Positions 15,684-22,646 of a stretch of 58,316 nt of DNA are shown here, one piece after another. The position numbers and the translations under genes are program-made. The notes beneath the pieces were generated by a model that did no database searches, had not been told where the DNA came from, and worked only from the letters and a program-made list of their open reading frames with translations. The stretch is from an uncultured Clostridia bacterium (GTDB taxonomy: Bacteria; Bacillota; Clostridia; Oscillospirales; CAG-272): NCBI GenBank assembly GCA_904501765.1, contig CAJGCM010000003.1, forward strand, positions 1-58,316. Direction: 5' to 3'. Each line of letters opens with the position of its first letter. Positions within the stretch are counted from its first letter, which is position 1.

Positions 15684-15857
15684 TTACTTTTCGTGATAGA
15701 TAATAACCTTTTTAGTGCAAAGCATGTACAGTCCGAGAGGAATAAGTACCAGCATGCACGTCAAGTCTCCCCCGAATATAATAGCAGTCAGGACAGACAG
15801 GATCGTAAGCAGCAGGCCCATTCTTCTCTGAATACCTAACAGTTTCTTTTTACTCAT
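15684..15857 (-). CDS. 57-residue membrane protein
   Basis: AAAGGAGAAAG precedes the ATG. Two hydrophobic stretches between basic ends. First gene after element copy 10 and so the head of the 15.9-7.2 kb operon. Confidence 0.6.
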   Translation of the reverse strand: MSKKKLLGIQRRMGLLLTILSVLTAIIFGGDLTCMLVLIPLGLYMLCTKKVIIYHEK

Positions 15858-15889
15858 GATCTTTCTCCTTTTCGAAATATAAGTTTTCT

Positions 15890-15913
15890 CATAAAGGAGT
15901 GTGTAGATTTCGC
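15890..15913 (-). promoter_or_regulatory. repeated promoter-like element, copy 10
   Basis: All boxes intact. Begins two bases beyond the stop of the helicase gene and drives the operon from 15857 down to 7244, which includes nadR, pnuC and folD. Confidence 0.7.
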
Positions 15914-15914
15914 G

Positions 15915-17132
15915 TCACCAATTAACCCAACGACTCTCGTTGAATTTTTTCTTTTCTTTCAGCGCTTTACTAATCGCCAGGTCAATACTCGATTTGGTTT
16001 TGAGATGGTAATACCATAAGTCGCGAAAGGGAGTATTAAGTCTGTCGATACGGCCTGCTGACTGCTGCATAACTTTATAGCTGTAGTTTTGGCTGAAAAA
16101 TACGATGGTGTCAGTTTTAATACAGTTCCATCCTTCAGCTCCGGCAGTGTACTGTACAAGGTAGACCCAACGATTACCCTCGGGTACAGGCTGATGCTTG
16201 TGTCCATTCCACTCGGCAACTTTGACTTTTTCTCCATAATACAGCCCTTTCAAAATATCAAGCTCGTAATCGAAGTTATAGAAGACTATCATCTTGGGAT
16301 GCTTCTCAAATAACTCCAATAGAGCCACTTGTCTGGATTGGTCTGAGTTAACGACTCGCCGAAGTATGTAACAAAGCCCACTAGCATTCGTAATGGGCTC
16401 GTTCCGATAGGGGTCCCAGCGATCCCTCATGACCGATCGATATACAGCCGTGTCATACTCAACAAAAATATCCTCATGGTGAGACTCCGTTTGTCTTTCG
16501 AAGTCCATATCCACGAGGATAGAATTGCGTAATCGTATGAGCTTACCGGTGCCCAAATATCGATCAATCTTAGGGAAGCTTTTGTTCACCCAGCGATATA
16601 CGACATGCTCGTTCAGAAACTCTGTTTTGTTTTTGTAGAAACCGTTCGCTACAAATACCGGAATATAATCAGTCCATGTGTCACCAGGCGTAGCCGATAG
16701 CAGAATCCAACGGTTTTTCTTTGTTATTTTGTAGAAAGCTTTGACCCATGCTCCACTTCCAACCACTCGCTGCTCATCGAATATAAAGAAAGCGCCGTAG
16801 ACGTTGACATACTTTTGAATATTGTTCCAACTGTCCACGACGACTTTATTACCGTAAGCGTTGAGTTCGGGGTTGGTAGAGAGCAGTAAGTGAGCCAATT
16901 CACAATCCCATTCAGCAGTATCTCTTTTTCTAGCGGTGGTGATAATATAAAGATCGCGAGGGTTCTTCATAGGATGATAGTTTTCCTTATAAAGTGTACC
17001 GCCCTGCTCTTTATAGTAATATGCTAGGCTGGTTATAGATTTACCGCTGCCTACACCGCCGCAGAGAATACAACCGTTTTTCATTCGCTTAAGGGCTTCG
17101 GCCTGGTGGTAATATAACTGTACCCCAGCCAA
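15915..17132 (-). CDS. SNF2/DEAD-like superfamily 2 helicase
   Basis: 405 residues from a TTG start with AAGGACG upstream. GGVGSGKS is the Walker A motif, FFIFDEQ the Walker B, LLSATPG motif III, AEGWNC motif V and QSAGRIDR motif VI. This is the compact phage helicase that usually sits with replication genes; it probably unwinds DNA or remodels protein-DNA complexes. An in-frame ATG at residue 17 would cut into the fold, so TTG is preferred. Confidence 0.88.
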   Translation of the reverse strand: MAGVQLYYHQAEALKRMKNGCILCGGVGSGKSITSLAYYYKEQGGTLYKENYHPMKNPRDLYIITTARKRDTAEWDCELAHLLLSTNPELNAYGNKVVVDSWNNIQKYVNVYGAFFIFDEQRVVGSGAWVKAFYKITKKNRWILLSATPGDTWTDYIPVFVANGFYKNKTEFLNEHVVYRWVNKSFPKIDRYLGTGKLIRLRNSILVDMDFERQTESHHEDIFVEYDTAVYRSVMRDRWDPYRNEPITNASGLCYILRRVVNSDQSRQVALLELFEKHPKMIVFYNFDYELDILKGLYYGEKVKVAEWNGHKHQPVPEGNRWVYLVQYTAGAEGWNCIKTDTIVFFSQNYSYKVMQQSAGRIDRLNTPFRDLWYYHLKTKSSIDLAISKALKEKKKFNESRWVNW

Positions 17133-17294
17133 TTACTTCACGTCCTTTTTCGCTTTAGTGTAGATGTTCTCCTGATAGAACTTACAGTTAGCCGTCAGCT
17201 CCTCGTTGTACAGAACATGCTGCTTGAGTTTACATTTGTACTGACCCCATTGTTCATCGAATATGGAATTCTCGCAGTTTTTACAGTGTTTCAT
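17133..17294 (-). CDS. small four-Cys protein
   Basis: 53 residues with CKNC, then C at about residues 21 and 37: likely zinc-binding. GGAG-type site before the ATG. Its stop abuts the TTG start of the helicase, so the two are probably translated together. Confidence 0.7.
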   Translation of the reverse strand: MKHCKNCENSIFDEQWGQYKCKLKQHVLYNEELTANCKFYQENIYTKAKKDVK

Positions 17295-17305
17295 GGTGTT
17301 CTCCT

Positions 17306-17545
17306 TTATTCTCTATAGCCGTCATAGATTTCGATATAACCCTTAGTGATAACGACTCTACCACAAGTTTTCGCGACAAGACTCATCAGTTCTTCCAAAG
17401 TATTGATTTCTACATAGCACGTATCATAGCAGCGCATGTCAGGATACTTTGCGTCTTTAATTCGTTCGAAATGGTAATCAAATAAGCACGGGTACGCTTC
17501 TTCAATGTCGCCATCACAATAAGTGGAATCAATCGCAAATCTCAT
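17306..17545 (-). CDS. small phage protein, unknown function
   Basis: 79 residues, four scattered cysteines, acidic. AAGGAGTAAG before the ATG. No family recognised. Confidence 0.65.
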   Translation of the reverse strand: MRFAIDSTYCDGDIEEAYPCLFDYHFERIKDAKYPDMRCYDTCYVEINTLEELMSLVAKTCGRVVITKGYIEIYDGYRE

Positions 17546-17558
17546 TTCTTACTCCTTT

Positions 17559-17768
17559 TCAAACATACATCTTGCCGTTATACGGTTGTTTTTCAGCGAT
17601 CATCTTAGTCCAACATGACGTATGAATATACTGCTTCAATCCACGTCTAGTCACAACAAGCTCAACGTTGTTTTTGTGCGGATTTTTCTTCAATACTCCG
17701 TCCGGAATAAGCTCCACTTCTTCTCCGCATAACGGACATTTATTATTAATCAGTAGTCTTTGGCCCAT
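17559..17768 (-). CDS. small zinc-finger protein
   Basis: 69 residues: CPLCGEE and a later H-x-x-C (HTSC) make a plausible zinc finger. AAGGAG upstream. Overlaps the end of the gene before it by 23 bases. Confidence 0.7.
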   Translation of the reverse strand: MGQRLLINNKCPLCGEEVELIPDGVLKKNPHKNNVELVVTRRGLKQYIHTSCWTKMIAEKQPYNGKMYV

Positions 17769-17964
17769 TTTGGGTCAGCTCCTTTTGTTTAATTTCCTCC
17801 TGCATTCTCTCAAGCTCATGAATATCAATCCATTTGGCTTTGATACCATCGTCGGTCTGGTACAGAATATAAGCCTCACACGTACCGACCGAAGTATGAG
17901 AGACCACGCCATCATAGACGCGATCTCCCTCAACGATCTTAACTTTATCTCCGATTAAGAACAT
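17746..17964 (-). CDS. small SH3-like barrel protein
   Basis: 72 residues. GDKVKIVEGDRVYDGVV followed by GTCEAYILYQTDDGIKAKWI has the strand-turn pattern of a small SH3 or KOW barrel. AAGGAGAGG before the ATG. Partner unknown. Confidence 0.6.
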   Translation of the reverse strand: MFLIGDKVKIVEGDRVYDGVVSHTSVGTCEAYILYQTDDGIKAKWIDIHELERMQEEIKQKELTQNGPKTTD

Positions 17965-18203
17965 TTCCTCTCCTTCAAATAGACGTCAACCAATACACCC
18001 TTCTTTTCCTTCTTTACACAGAATCTATCAACCGGTCGCACCAGTTGTTCCCAATGCACAGTATCGATATCGTCTGGTTCGTAGATGTTGCAAACACCGT
18101 TATCGCTAACTAATAACGTATATCGATCATGTACATCATCAATATCAGAAATCAGATCTTCGAGATTACCGTTATACTTCTTGTAATTTTCATCGATTTT
18201 CAT
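17955..18203 (-). CDS. small phage protein, unknown function
   Basis: 82 residues, acidic middle, basic C-terminus. AAAGGAGA before the ATG; overlaps the next gene by ten bases. No family recognised. Confidence 0.65.
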   Translation of the reverse strand: MKIDENYKKYNGNLEDLISDIDDVHDRYTLLVSDNGVCNIYEPDDIDTVHWEQLVRPVDRFCVKKEKKGVLVDVYLKERKCS

Positions 18204-18215
18204 ATTTTTCTCCTT

Positions 18216-18596
18216 TCAAACTAACTTAATATCAGTCAAGACATAATCCCAACTTGTGCCAAAATGATCAATGCCCCAAACATACATGTCTAGGTCTTCG
18301 TGATAATACACAAGCTCATCTGTGCATTCTTGTAGAAACTCAGCTCCTGAATCGGAGATAATATAATACTGATAAATTTCATAATATCCTTCCTCATTTT
18401 CTTCGACCCCATTCACAACCTCCCATTCATAAAATCCGATATACGGAACAATAGAGTTGTTTAGTATGCTGTCTCCAACAATCTTAGAAAGAGTGAGATA
18501 GTCTAAATATCCATTCTCCAAACCATACTTAGATACCTTATGTCCATAGACTTTTCCGTCATACAGCGTAATTTCTTTCTGCAATTGTTTTGCCAT
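18216..18596 (-). CDS. phage protein, unknown function
   Basis: 126 residues from the ATG at 18596 with GGGAG upstream; a longer frame would start inside the tRNA. Acidic, Tyr-rich, soluble. First protein gene after the tRNA cluster. Confidence 0.65.
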   Translation of the reverse strand: MAKQLQKEITLYDGKVYGHKVSKYGLENGYLDYLTLSKIVGDSILNNSIVPYIGFYEWEVVNGVEENEEGYYEIYQYYIISDSGAEFLQECTDELVYYHEDLDMYVWGIDHFGTSWDYVLTDIKLV

Positions 18597-18623
18597 GAGA
18601 ATCCACTCCCTGTGGGTATATTT

Positions 18624-18699
18624 TGGTGGGCCCACTCGGATTCGAACCGAGAACCCTCCGGTTATGAGCCGGGTGCGCTAACCGTTGTGCCATAGGCCC
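18624..18699 (-). tRNA. tRNA-Met (anticodon CAT)
   Basis: 76 bases with CCA encoded. Acceptor GGGCCTA / TGGGCCC (one G-U), D-arm with GGTTAGCGC, anticodon loop CTCATAA in stem CCGG / CCGG, T-arm TCGG TTCGAAT CCGA. CAT could be elongator Met or, if modified, Ile. It is the last RNA of the cluster. Confidence 0.92.
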
Positions 18700-18706
18700 T
18701 TATTTT

Positions 18707-18809
18707 GGGCGGACGTCCGGAGTCGAACCGGAATTCCAAAGGGAATCGAACCCTCGACCTCATTTTGCTCCAATATTGGAACCGCGAAGTCTACCACCAG
18801 GTCATCCGC
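18707..18809 (-). tRNA. atypical tRNA-like RNA with two T-arm-like hairpins
   Basis: The ends pair as an acceptor stem (GCGGATG / CGTCCGC) and are followed by CCA without a clear discriminator base. A normal T-arm (TCCGG TTCGACT CCGGA) is next to it. Inside lies a second T-arm look-alike (GAGGG TTCGATT CCCTT) and a hairpin GTTCC / GGAGC with a six-base loop. The D-arm does not pair well. At about 101 bases it is too long for a class I tRNA; it may be a long-variable-arm tRNA, a chimera or a decayed gene. I assign no anticodon. Confidence 0.45.
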
Positions 18810-18819
18810 AAATATAAAT

Positions 18820-18890
18820 GACTCGGAAACCTTTTGTGTCTCACTAGCTTTGTTACATTCCAGTTTTTTATCTTGCTAGAAAACCGAGTC
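18820..18890. other. structured element with inverted-repeat ends in the tRNA cluster
   Basis: 71 bases bounded by GACTCGG and CCGAGTC, with an inner pair GCTAG / CTAGC. No T-loop, so not a tRNA, and no T-tract on the minus strand, so not a plain terminator. Could be a processed RNA or a spacer hairpin. Confidence 0.4.
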
Positions 18891-19088
18891 AATAATGGCT
18901 AACCTTTCTCACTCCATGGTACGCATTGTTAAGAGGCGTGAAGTGCTTCTCCGTAGTCAGCCGAGGGAACTGTTCTCTTCCCTACGTGGTTGCCGGCCGG
19001 ACAACATTGTTGGTATCTCTATAGACCGAGGCCGATGCGTGACCTCACAAAATCTTCCGTTAAGTTGGCGTTATTTGACCCAAAGGAA
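18891..19088. other. gene-free, probably structured stretch
   Basis: About 200 bases without a supported gene between two tRNA-like RNAs. By eye it has several short hairpins on the minus strand: CAACA / TGTTG, GGGAA / TTCCC and GAAG / CTTC. It may be a non-coding RNA transcribed with the tRNAs, or tRNA debris. Confidence 0.35.
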
Positions 19089-19156
19089 GGGGTAAGCTGG
19101 ACTCGAACCAACAAACTACGCCGTCGCGCTGCACTAACCAATTGTGCTATTACCCG
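19089..19156 (-). tRNA. short tRNA-like gene, probably degenerate
   Basis: 68 bases. Good acceptor (six pairs plus a C-C mismatch at the end), good D-arm (GCAC AATTGGTTA GTGC) and T-arm (GTTGG TTCGAGT CCAGC). Only 18 bases lie between the D- and T-arms instead of about 23, so no normal anticodon arm plus variable loop can form. No CCA. Either decayed or of unusual form. Confidence 0.45.
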
Positions 19157-19212
19157 GATCAAATGTAAGATTATATATCCTTTAGATTTTGTCGCATCAA
19201 GTCTATAGAGAT

Positions 19213-19297
19213 TGGTACCGGTGACGGGAGTCGAACCCGCAAGCAATTAAGCCGAGGGATTTTAAGTCCCATTTCTGTGCCATTCGAATACACCGGC
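19213..19297 (-). tRNA. tRNA-Leu (anticodon TAA)
   Basis: 85 bases with CCA encoded. Acceptor GCCGGTG / CACCGGT, anticodon stem GGGA / TCCC with loop CTTAAAA, long variable arm as expected for Leu, T-arm GCGGG TTCGACT CCCGT. First RNA of the cluster behind element copy 11. Confidence 0.92.
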
Positions 19298-19299
19298 AA

Positions 19300-19335
19300 A
19301 TAAAAGAGGAGAGACCCATTTCGAGTCCCTCCTCC
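19300..19335 (-). terminator. hairpin with T-tract directly after element copy 11
   Basis: Twelve-pair stem GAGGAGGGACTC / GGGTCTCTCCTC with loop GAAAT, followed by TTTTATTT. It ends the SPFH operon, but it lies downstream of the promoter-like element and would also be the 5' end of the tRNA transcript. It could attenuate or protect that transcript. Confidence 0.7.
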
Positions 19336-19358
19336 ATAAAATTATATGTTTCTATCGC
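19335..19358 (-). promoter_or_regulatory. repeated promoter-like element, copy 11
   Basis: All boxes intact. Drives the tRNA cluster and the operon down to the helicase. The predicted start would coincide with the first base of the hairpin at 19300-19335. Confidence 0.7.
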
Positions 19359-19361
19359 GAA

Positions 19362-20300
19362 TTAACCAATTACATCCTGGGGGAGAATATAACTACCCTC
19401 ACCAGTGACTTTGGGAAGCTCGCCATTCCATGTATCGGCCAGAATCTTATCGATGATCTTATCGGTAAGAGACTCATCAAGGATTCGGTTAGCTTCTGCT
19501 TCGGCATTAGCTTCAATCATCAGAGCTTCTGCTCGAGCCTTAGCAATTTCAATTTCCGCTTCGGCCTCTTTGAGCTTTGCCTCTGCTTCGGCCTGAGCCT
19601 TGGCTACTTTGGTTTCGTTATCGTAATCAGCTTTCAGTTTCGCCTGCTCGGCAATCATTTTTTCCTCAACCGCCAGTTCGAACGCATCGCTAAAATCGAT
19701 ATTGGTCAGCACCACCGTGACAATATTTACAAAATATTCTTCACCAACGGCTTCCATGATAGCATTCTCAACCTCAGGGGAAATGAGCGCTCGATTAGCG
19801 ATAATATCCATAGCCTTATGCGCAGAGAGAACCGATTTCGTTTTCTCAATAGCAATAGACTCGATACGAGACTGCAGAACATCGAGAGAGCCGTACTGAG
19901 TAGCAATATCAACAACCTTGTCAGTAATGATCTGATACTGAATGGTCATCTGAATATCCATAGGCTGAGCATCCGCCGAATATGCTGCCGTTACCGATTC
20001 GAGATTCTGGACCTTAGCGTCGTACTTAACGTATTTGTTTGTAACCCAGAGATCGTAATGAGTACCTGCCGTTTTGACATCCTGAATTTTTCCAAGGTGT
20101 TTAACGACGGCAACTTCGCCAGCATCAATGGTTCGGAAGCTGAACGGTACAATGAAAAAGCTAATCGCAAGAGCGATAGCCAGGATAGTACATACGACTC
20201 CAAGCACAATATTGTCAACGTCAAACCCAAACCATGCAGCAACACAGGCACCGACGAACAGAGCGATGATCACGATAGCGACGATAACACCAATAGCCAT
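19362..20300 (-). CDS. SPFH/band 7 (prohibitin-like) membrane protein
   Basis: 312 residues. Two N-terminal hydrophobic segments (about 1-25 and 32-52), then an SPFH domain (FRTIDAGEVAVVKHLGKIQD ...), then a long Ala/Glu-rich coiled coil (about 205-275) and a short C-terminal tail. Family knowledge: SPFH proteins form large oligomeric rings that organise membrane patches and proteases. Last gene of the replication operon. A phage copy could shape the membrane during infection or interfere with the host FtsH-HflK/C system; both are inference. Confidence 0.88.
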   Translation of the reverse strand: MAIGVIVAIVIIALFVGACVAAWFGFDVDNIVLGVVCTILAIALAISFFIVPFSFRTIDAGEVAVVKHLGKIQDVKTAGTHYDLWVTNKYVKYDAKVQNLESVTAAYSADAQPMDIQMTIQYQIITDKVVDIATQYGSLDVLQSRIESIAIEKTKSVLSAHKAMDIIANRALISPEVENAIMEAVGEEYFVNIVTVVLTNIDFSDAFELAVEEKMIAEQAKLKADYDNETKVAKAQAEAEAKLKEAEAEIEIAKARAEALMIEANAEAEANRILDESLTDKIIDKILADTWNGELPKVTGEGSYILPQDVIG

Positions 20301-20332
20301 TTTGTTTCTCCTTTCAAGTTAAAACACAAATA

Positions 20333-20857
20333 TCAATTATCGAACGGATAGTCTTCGTCGTCAGAAGTATACCGAGCAGCAAAGCGATCGATCTTCTGAG
20401 TCACATGGATAGACTGCAGATATGCCGCACGGAACGGACCCCAACGACCCTCATCGTCGTACGGACGGATGTCCAGATCGACACTCTGAATATCAATCTT
20501 ATCCAGAATACCGACAGTGACCTCATCCAGCATACGCATGTTGTCGCCACTCTTCAGATATACAGCAGGACCGCGACCGTTGAACTTGACCTTAACCTTC
20601 AGATGCATGAAGGGCTGATCATCCACATCCTTAGGCGGCTTGATCTTGACATTCCAACCAACACCGTACTGGTTATGGTCGTTCATCAGAGCGTCAGCGA
20701 TCTCCTGGTTAGGAATAATGAGCGAGAAGCTGCGATCGCCCTCACGAGTAAAGGCGTCGGGAGTGCCAGAGAAGTTACGGAAAGTGATGCGAGCGTCATC
20801 GATCTGCACCATCTCGGTCATGTTAGTCTCGGGGTTACGTACAAAAGTTGCTTTCAT
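20333..20857 (-). CDS. single-stranded DNA-binding protein, OB-fold-like
   Basis: 174 residues from the second ATG, because AAAGGAGA is eight bases upstream of it and only one base from the first. Beta-rich body (DARITFRNFSGTPDAF, SLIIPNQEIA, VGWNVKIKPP) and an acidic tail ending DDEDYPFDN, the tail type that SSBs use to hold partner proteins. Next to the polymerase, as expected for an SSB. Sequence family not certain. Confidence 0.7.
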   Translation of the reverse strand: MKATFVRNPETNMTEMVQIDDARITFRNFSGTPDAFTREGDRSFSLIIPNQEIADALMNDHNQYGVGWNVKIKPPKDVDDQPFMHLKVKVKFNGRGPAVYLKSGDNMRMLDEVTVGILDKIDIQSVDLDIRPYDDEGRWGPFRAAYLQSIHVTQKIDRFAARYTSDDEDYPFDN

Positions 20858-20884
20858 TTTTTTCATTCTCCTTTAAATATCTTT

Positions 20885-22051
20885 TTATCTCACATTGAAT
20901 AAACTAGGGTCATGCCAGGGATCGTCCGGACCGTACCATGGCGGAGTATCGTCTTCGGTATCAGAGATGAACCACTCGAAGTCGCCGTATTCCCTAATCG
21001 CATCAATTGCGTCATTAACCATCTGGTTATAATACGATCTATCGATATCGTTATCTTTACCGAGTTCTTTTACCATTTCCGCTTCGAGCCAGCGATAACC
21101 AGAGGCTCCGGTTGCGGAATCATATTTAATATTGCCTTCCTTGTCTTTGGCTTCGCGAAGCAGTTCACCGCCATCACATCCCGGCTTAATCGGACAGAAG
21201 TTTCCAACCTTACCTACAAAATGATAGTTATGTTCACCTTCAGGAAGCTTTTCGTTTCGGTCCAAATATAAAGCGGTTTTAACCTCTTTTGTCTCACAAA
21301 GATCCTCGAATTCTATAGGCTCCTTACTAAACAGAGTTTTAAATACATACGGAACCTGGAATTGCTTACCGGTAGCAGTCCATTCTCCCGCATGTTTGCC
21401 ATCCTTATATTTGGCTATGTATACAGCGTTATTAACCAGACACATTCGATCATAAGTTGCTTCATGTTCAAACGTGTAGCCATACGGTTTAGCGAAGTCC
21501 ATGACAAACTGAATAATCTGTGGATTAGCATTTGCGATTTTTATACTATCAGTTTTAATATGTACGACAGTATAACCTCGCTCCTGCACCGCATCTTGTA
21601 ATGTTTTCATGAACAATGCCCCGCGCAGTGCGACGATGTTGTTCTTGTTTCGAATATCGCGGAATGGATTTTCAAAACTAGCCGAAGTTAAACCGTACAC
21701 GCTGTTCACAGAAATTTTGAGAGCCTGTGCCAAGTCACTAGCCACGCTCTCGTCTTTCAGATATGGTTCCAGAGCGCCGTTCAGCATTTTTCTCGCCGTA
21801 TCGAAATCTCCGTGCTTAATGGCTATACGAGCGTCCAAAATATCTTTGAATCGAGACGTATAATCGCCAAAACAGTTCATAGCGAGAATCGAATGGGGGT
21901 GCATAGAAGCGATGTCTAGTAGAGCAACATTTGCATACATTCCCGGTTCGGCATACACATAACCGCCTTTACCAAGGTCAACGCCACGATACATGTTTTT
22001 GCCCTGAACGTATTCATAACCGGGGAAAGCGTTTATAATTTCATCCATCAT
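20885..22051 (-). CDS. family B DNA polymerase, polymerase (palm) half
   Basis: 388 residues. DIASMHPHSI is motif A (DxxSxYP-type), KISVNSVYGLTSA is motif B, and IKTDSI is motif C with one of the two catalytic Asp replaced by Lys-Thr context (KTDS instead of DTDS). No exonuclease domain: that part is at the end of the gene at 22647-25394, with an HNH endonuclease gene between. Start at 22051 with GGGAAGGG upstream; it overlaps the HNH stop by 11 bases. Must work with the other half in trans. Confidence 0.85.
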   Translation of the reverse strand: MMDEIINAFPGYEYVQGKNMYRGVDLGKGGYVYAEPGMYANVALLDIASMHPHSILAMNCFGDYTSRFKDILDARIAIKHGDFDTARKMLNGALEPYLKDESVASDLAQALKISVNSVYGLTSASFENPFRDIRNKNNIVALRGALFMKTLQDAVQERGYTVVHIKTDSIKIANANPQIIQFVMDFAKPYGYTFEHEATYDRMCLVNNAVYIAKYKDGKHAGEWTATGKQFQVPYVFKTLFSKEPIEFEDLCETKEVKTALYLDRNEKLPEGEHNYHFVGKVGNFCPIKPGCDGGELLREAKDKEGNIKYDSATGASGYRWLEAEMVKELGKDNDIDRSYYNQMVNDAIDAIREYGDFEWFISDTEDDTPPWYGPDDPWHDPSLFNVR

Positions 22052-22631
22052 ATTCACCCTTCCCGATTTTTTCAAAAGTATAGCCATGAATAGAATGCCT
22101 GCCAGTTTTTCCAGCTGCTATTCCAGAAATGACAGACTGGTCAACGCCGAGCATCCTAGACGCTTCTTGTTGACTTATGAAAGTCATTTCTTCCCCAGTT
22201 TCCAAATGTATAGCTTTTACCGGCGTTCTTCTTTTTGCATACGCTTTTTCACGATCATGATCGCTGGGAACATAATTATTATTGTTCCTTCGCATGTCCA
22301 TAATATTATCTCGCTGAGTCCCCCACGCTAAATTTTCAACACGATTATCGTCGGGGTAGTCATTGAGATGCCGGACAACTGGACTGTGCTCGGGATTTGG
22401 AATAAAATTCTCAGCTACCAATCTATGAACATATTTTTTAGTACGTCTTCCGTCTTTATATAACGAAACATACTGATGGCCACTCTCGCCACTGGTAGGC
22501 TTTAGTAAGATTGGTTCGCCGTGACGTCCCGGACCATATATATGTCCGGTTGCCGAAACATGATATTCCGGATACCCGCTAATCGGTCTCCAATCGTCGA
22601 ATTCCGGAACGTAAATATCTCTACTACTCAC
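22041..22631 (-). CDS. HNH homing endonuclease with NUMOD4, splitting the polymerase gene
   Basis: 196 residues from a GTG start with AAGGAGA upstream. NUMOD4 near the start (DDWRPISGYPEYHVSATGHI), HNH core KYVHRLVAENFIPNPE ... VRHLNDYPDDNRVENLAWGT, and a NUMOD1-like helix-turn-helix (QQEASRMLGVDQSVISGIAAG). It fits between the exonuclease and palm parts of one polymerase with only 15 bases on one side and an overlap on the other, leaving no room for an intron. Confidence 0.9.
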   Translation of the reverse strand: MSSRDIYVPEFDDWRPISGYPEYHVSATGHIYGPGRHGEPILLKPTSGESGHQYVSLYKDGRRTKKYVHRLVAENFIPNPEHSPVVRHLNDYPDDNRVENLAWGTQRDNIMDMRRNNNNYVPSDHDREKAYAKRRTPVKAIHLETGEEMTFISQQEASRMLGVDQSVISGIAAGKTGRHSIHGYTFEKIGKGEYDG

Positions 22632-22646
22632 ATGCTTTCTCCTTTC

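Noticed and set aside
22041..22646. Group I intron or intein explanation for the split polymerase
   Set aside because: Only 15 bases lie on one side of the HNH gene and the other side overlaps the palm gene, so no intron core fits; the exonuclease part ends in a stop codon and no intein splice blocks are seen.
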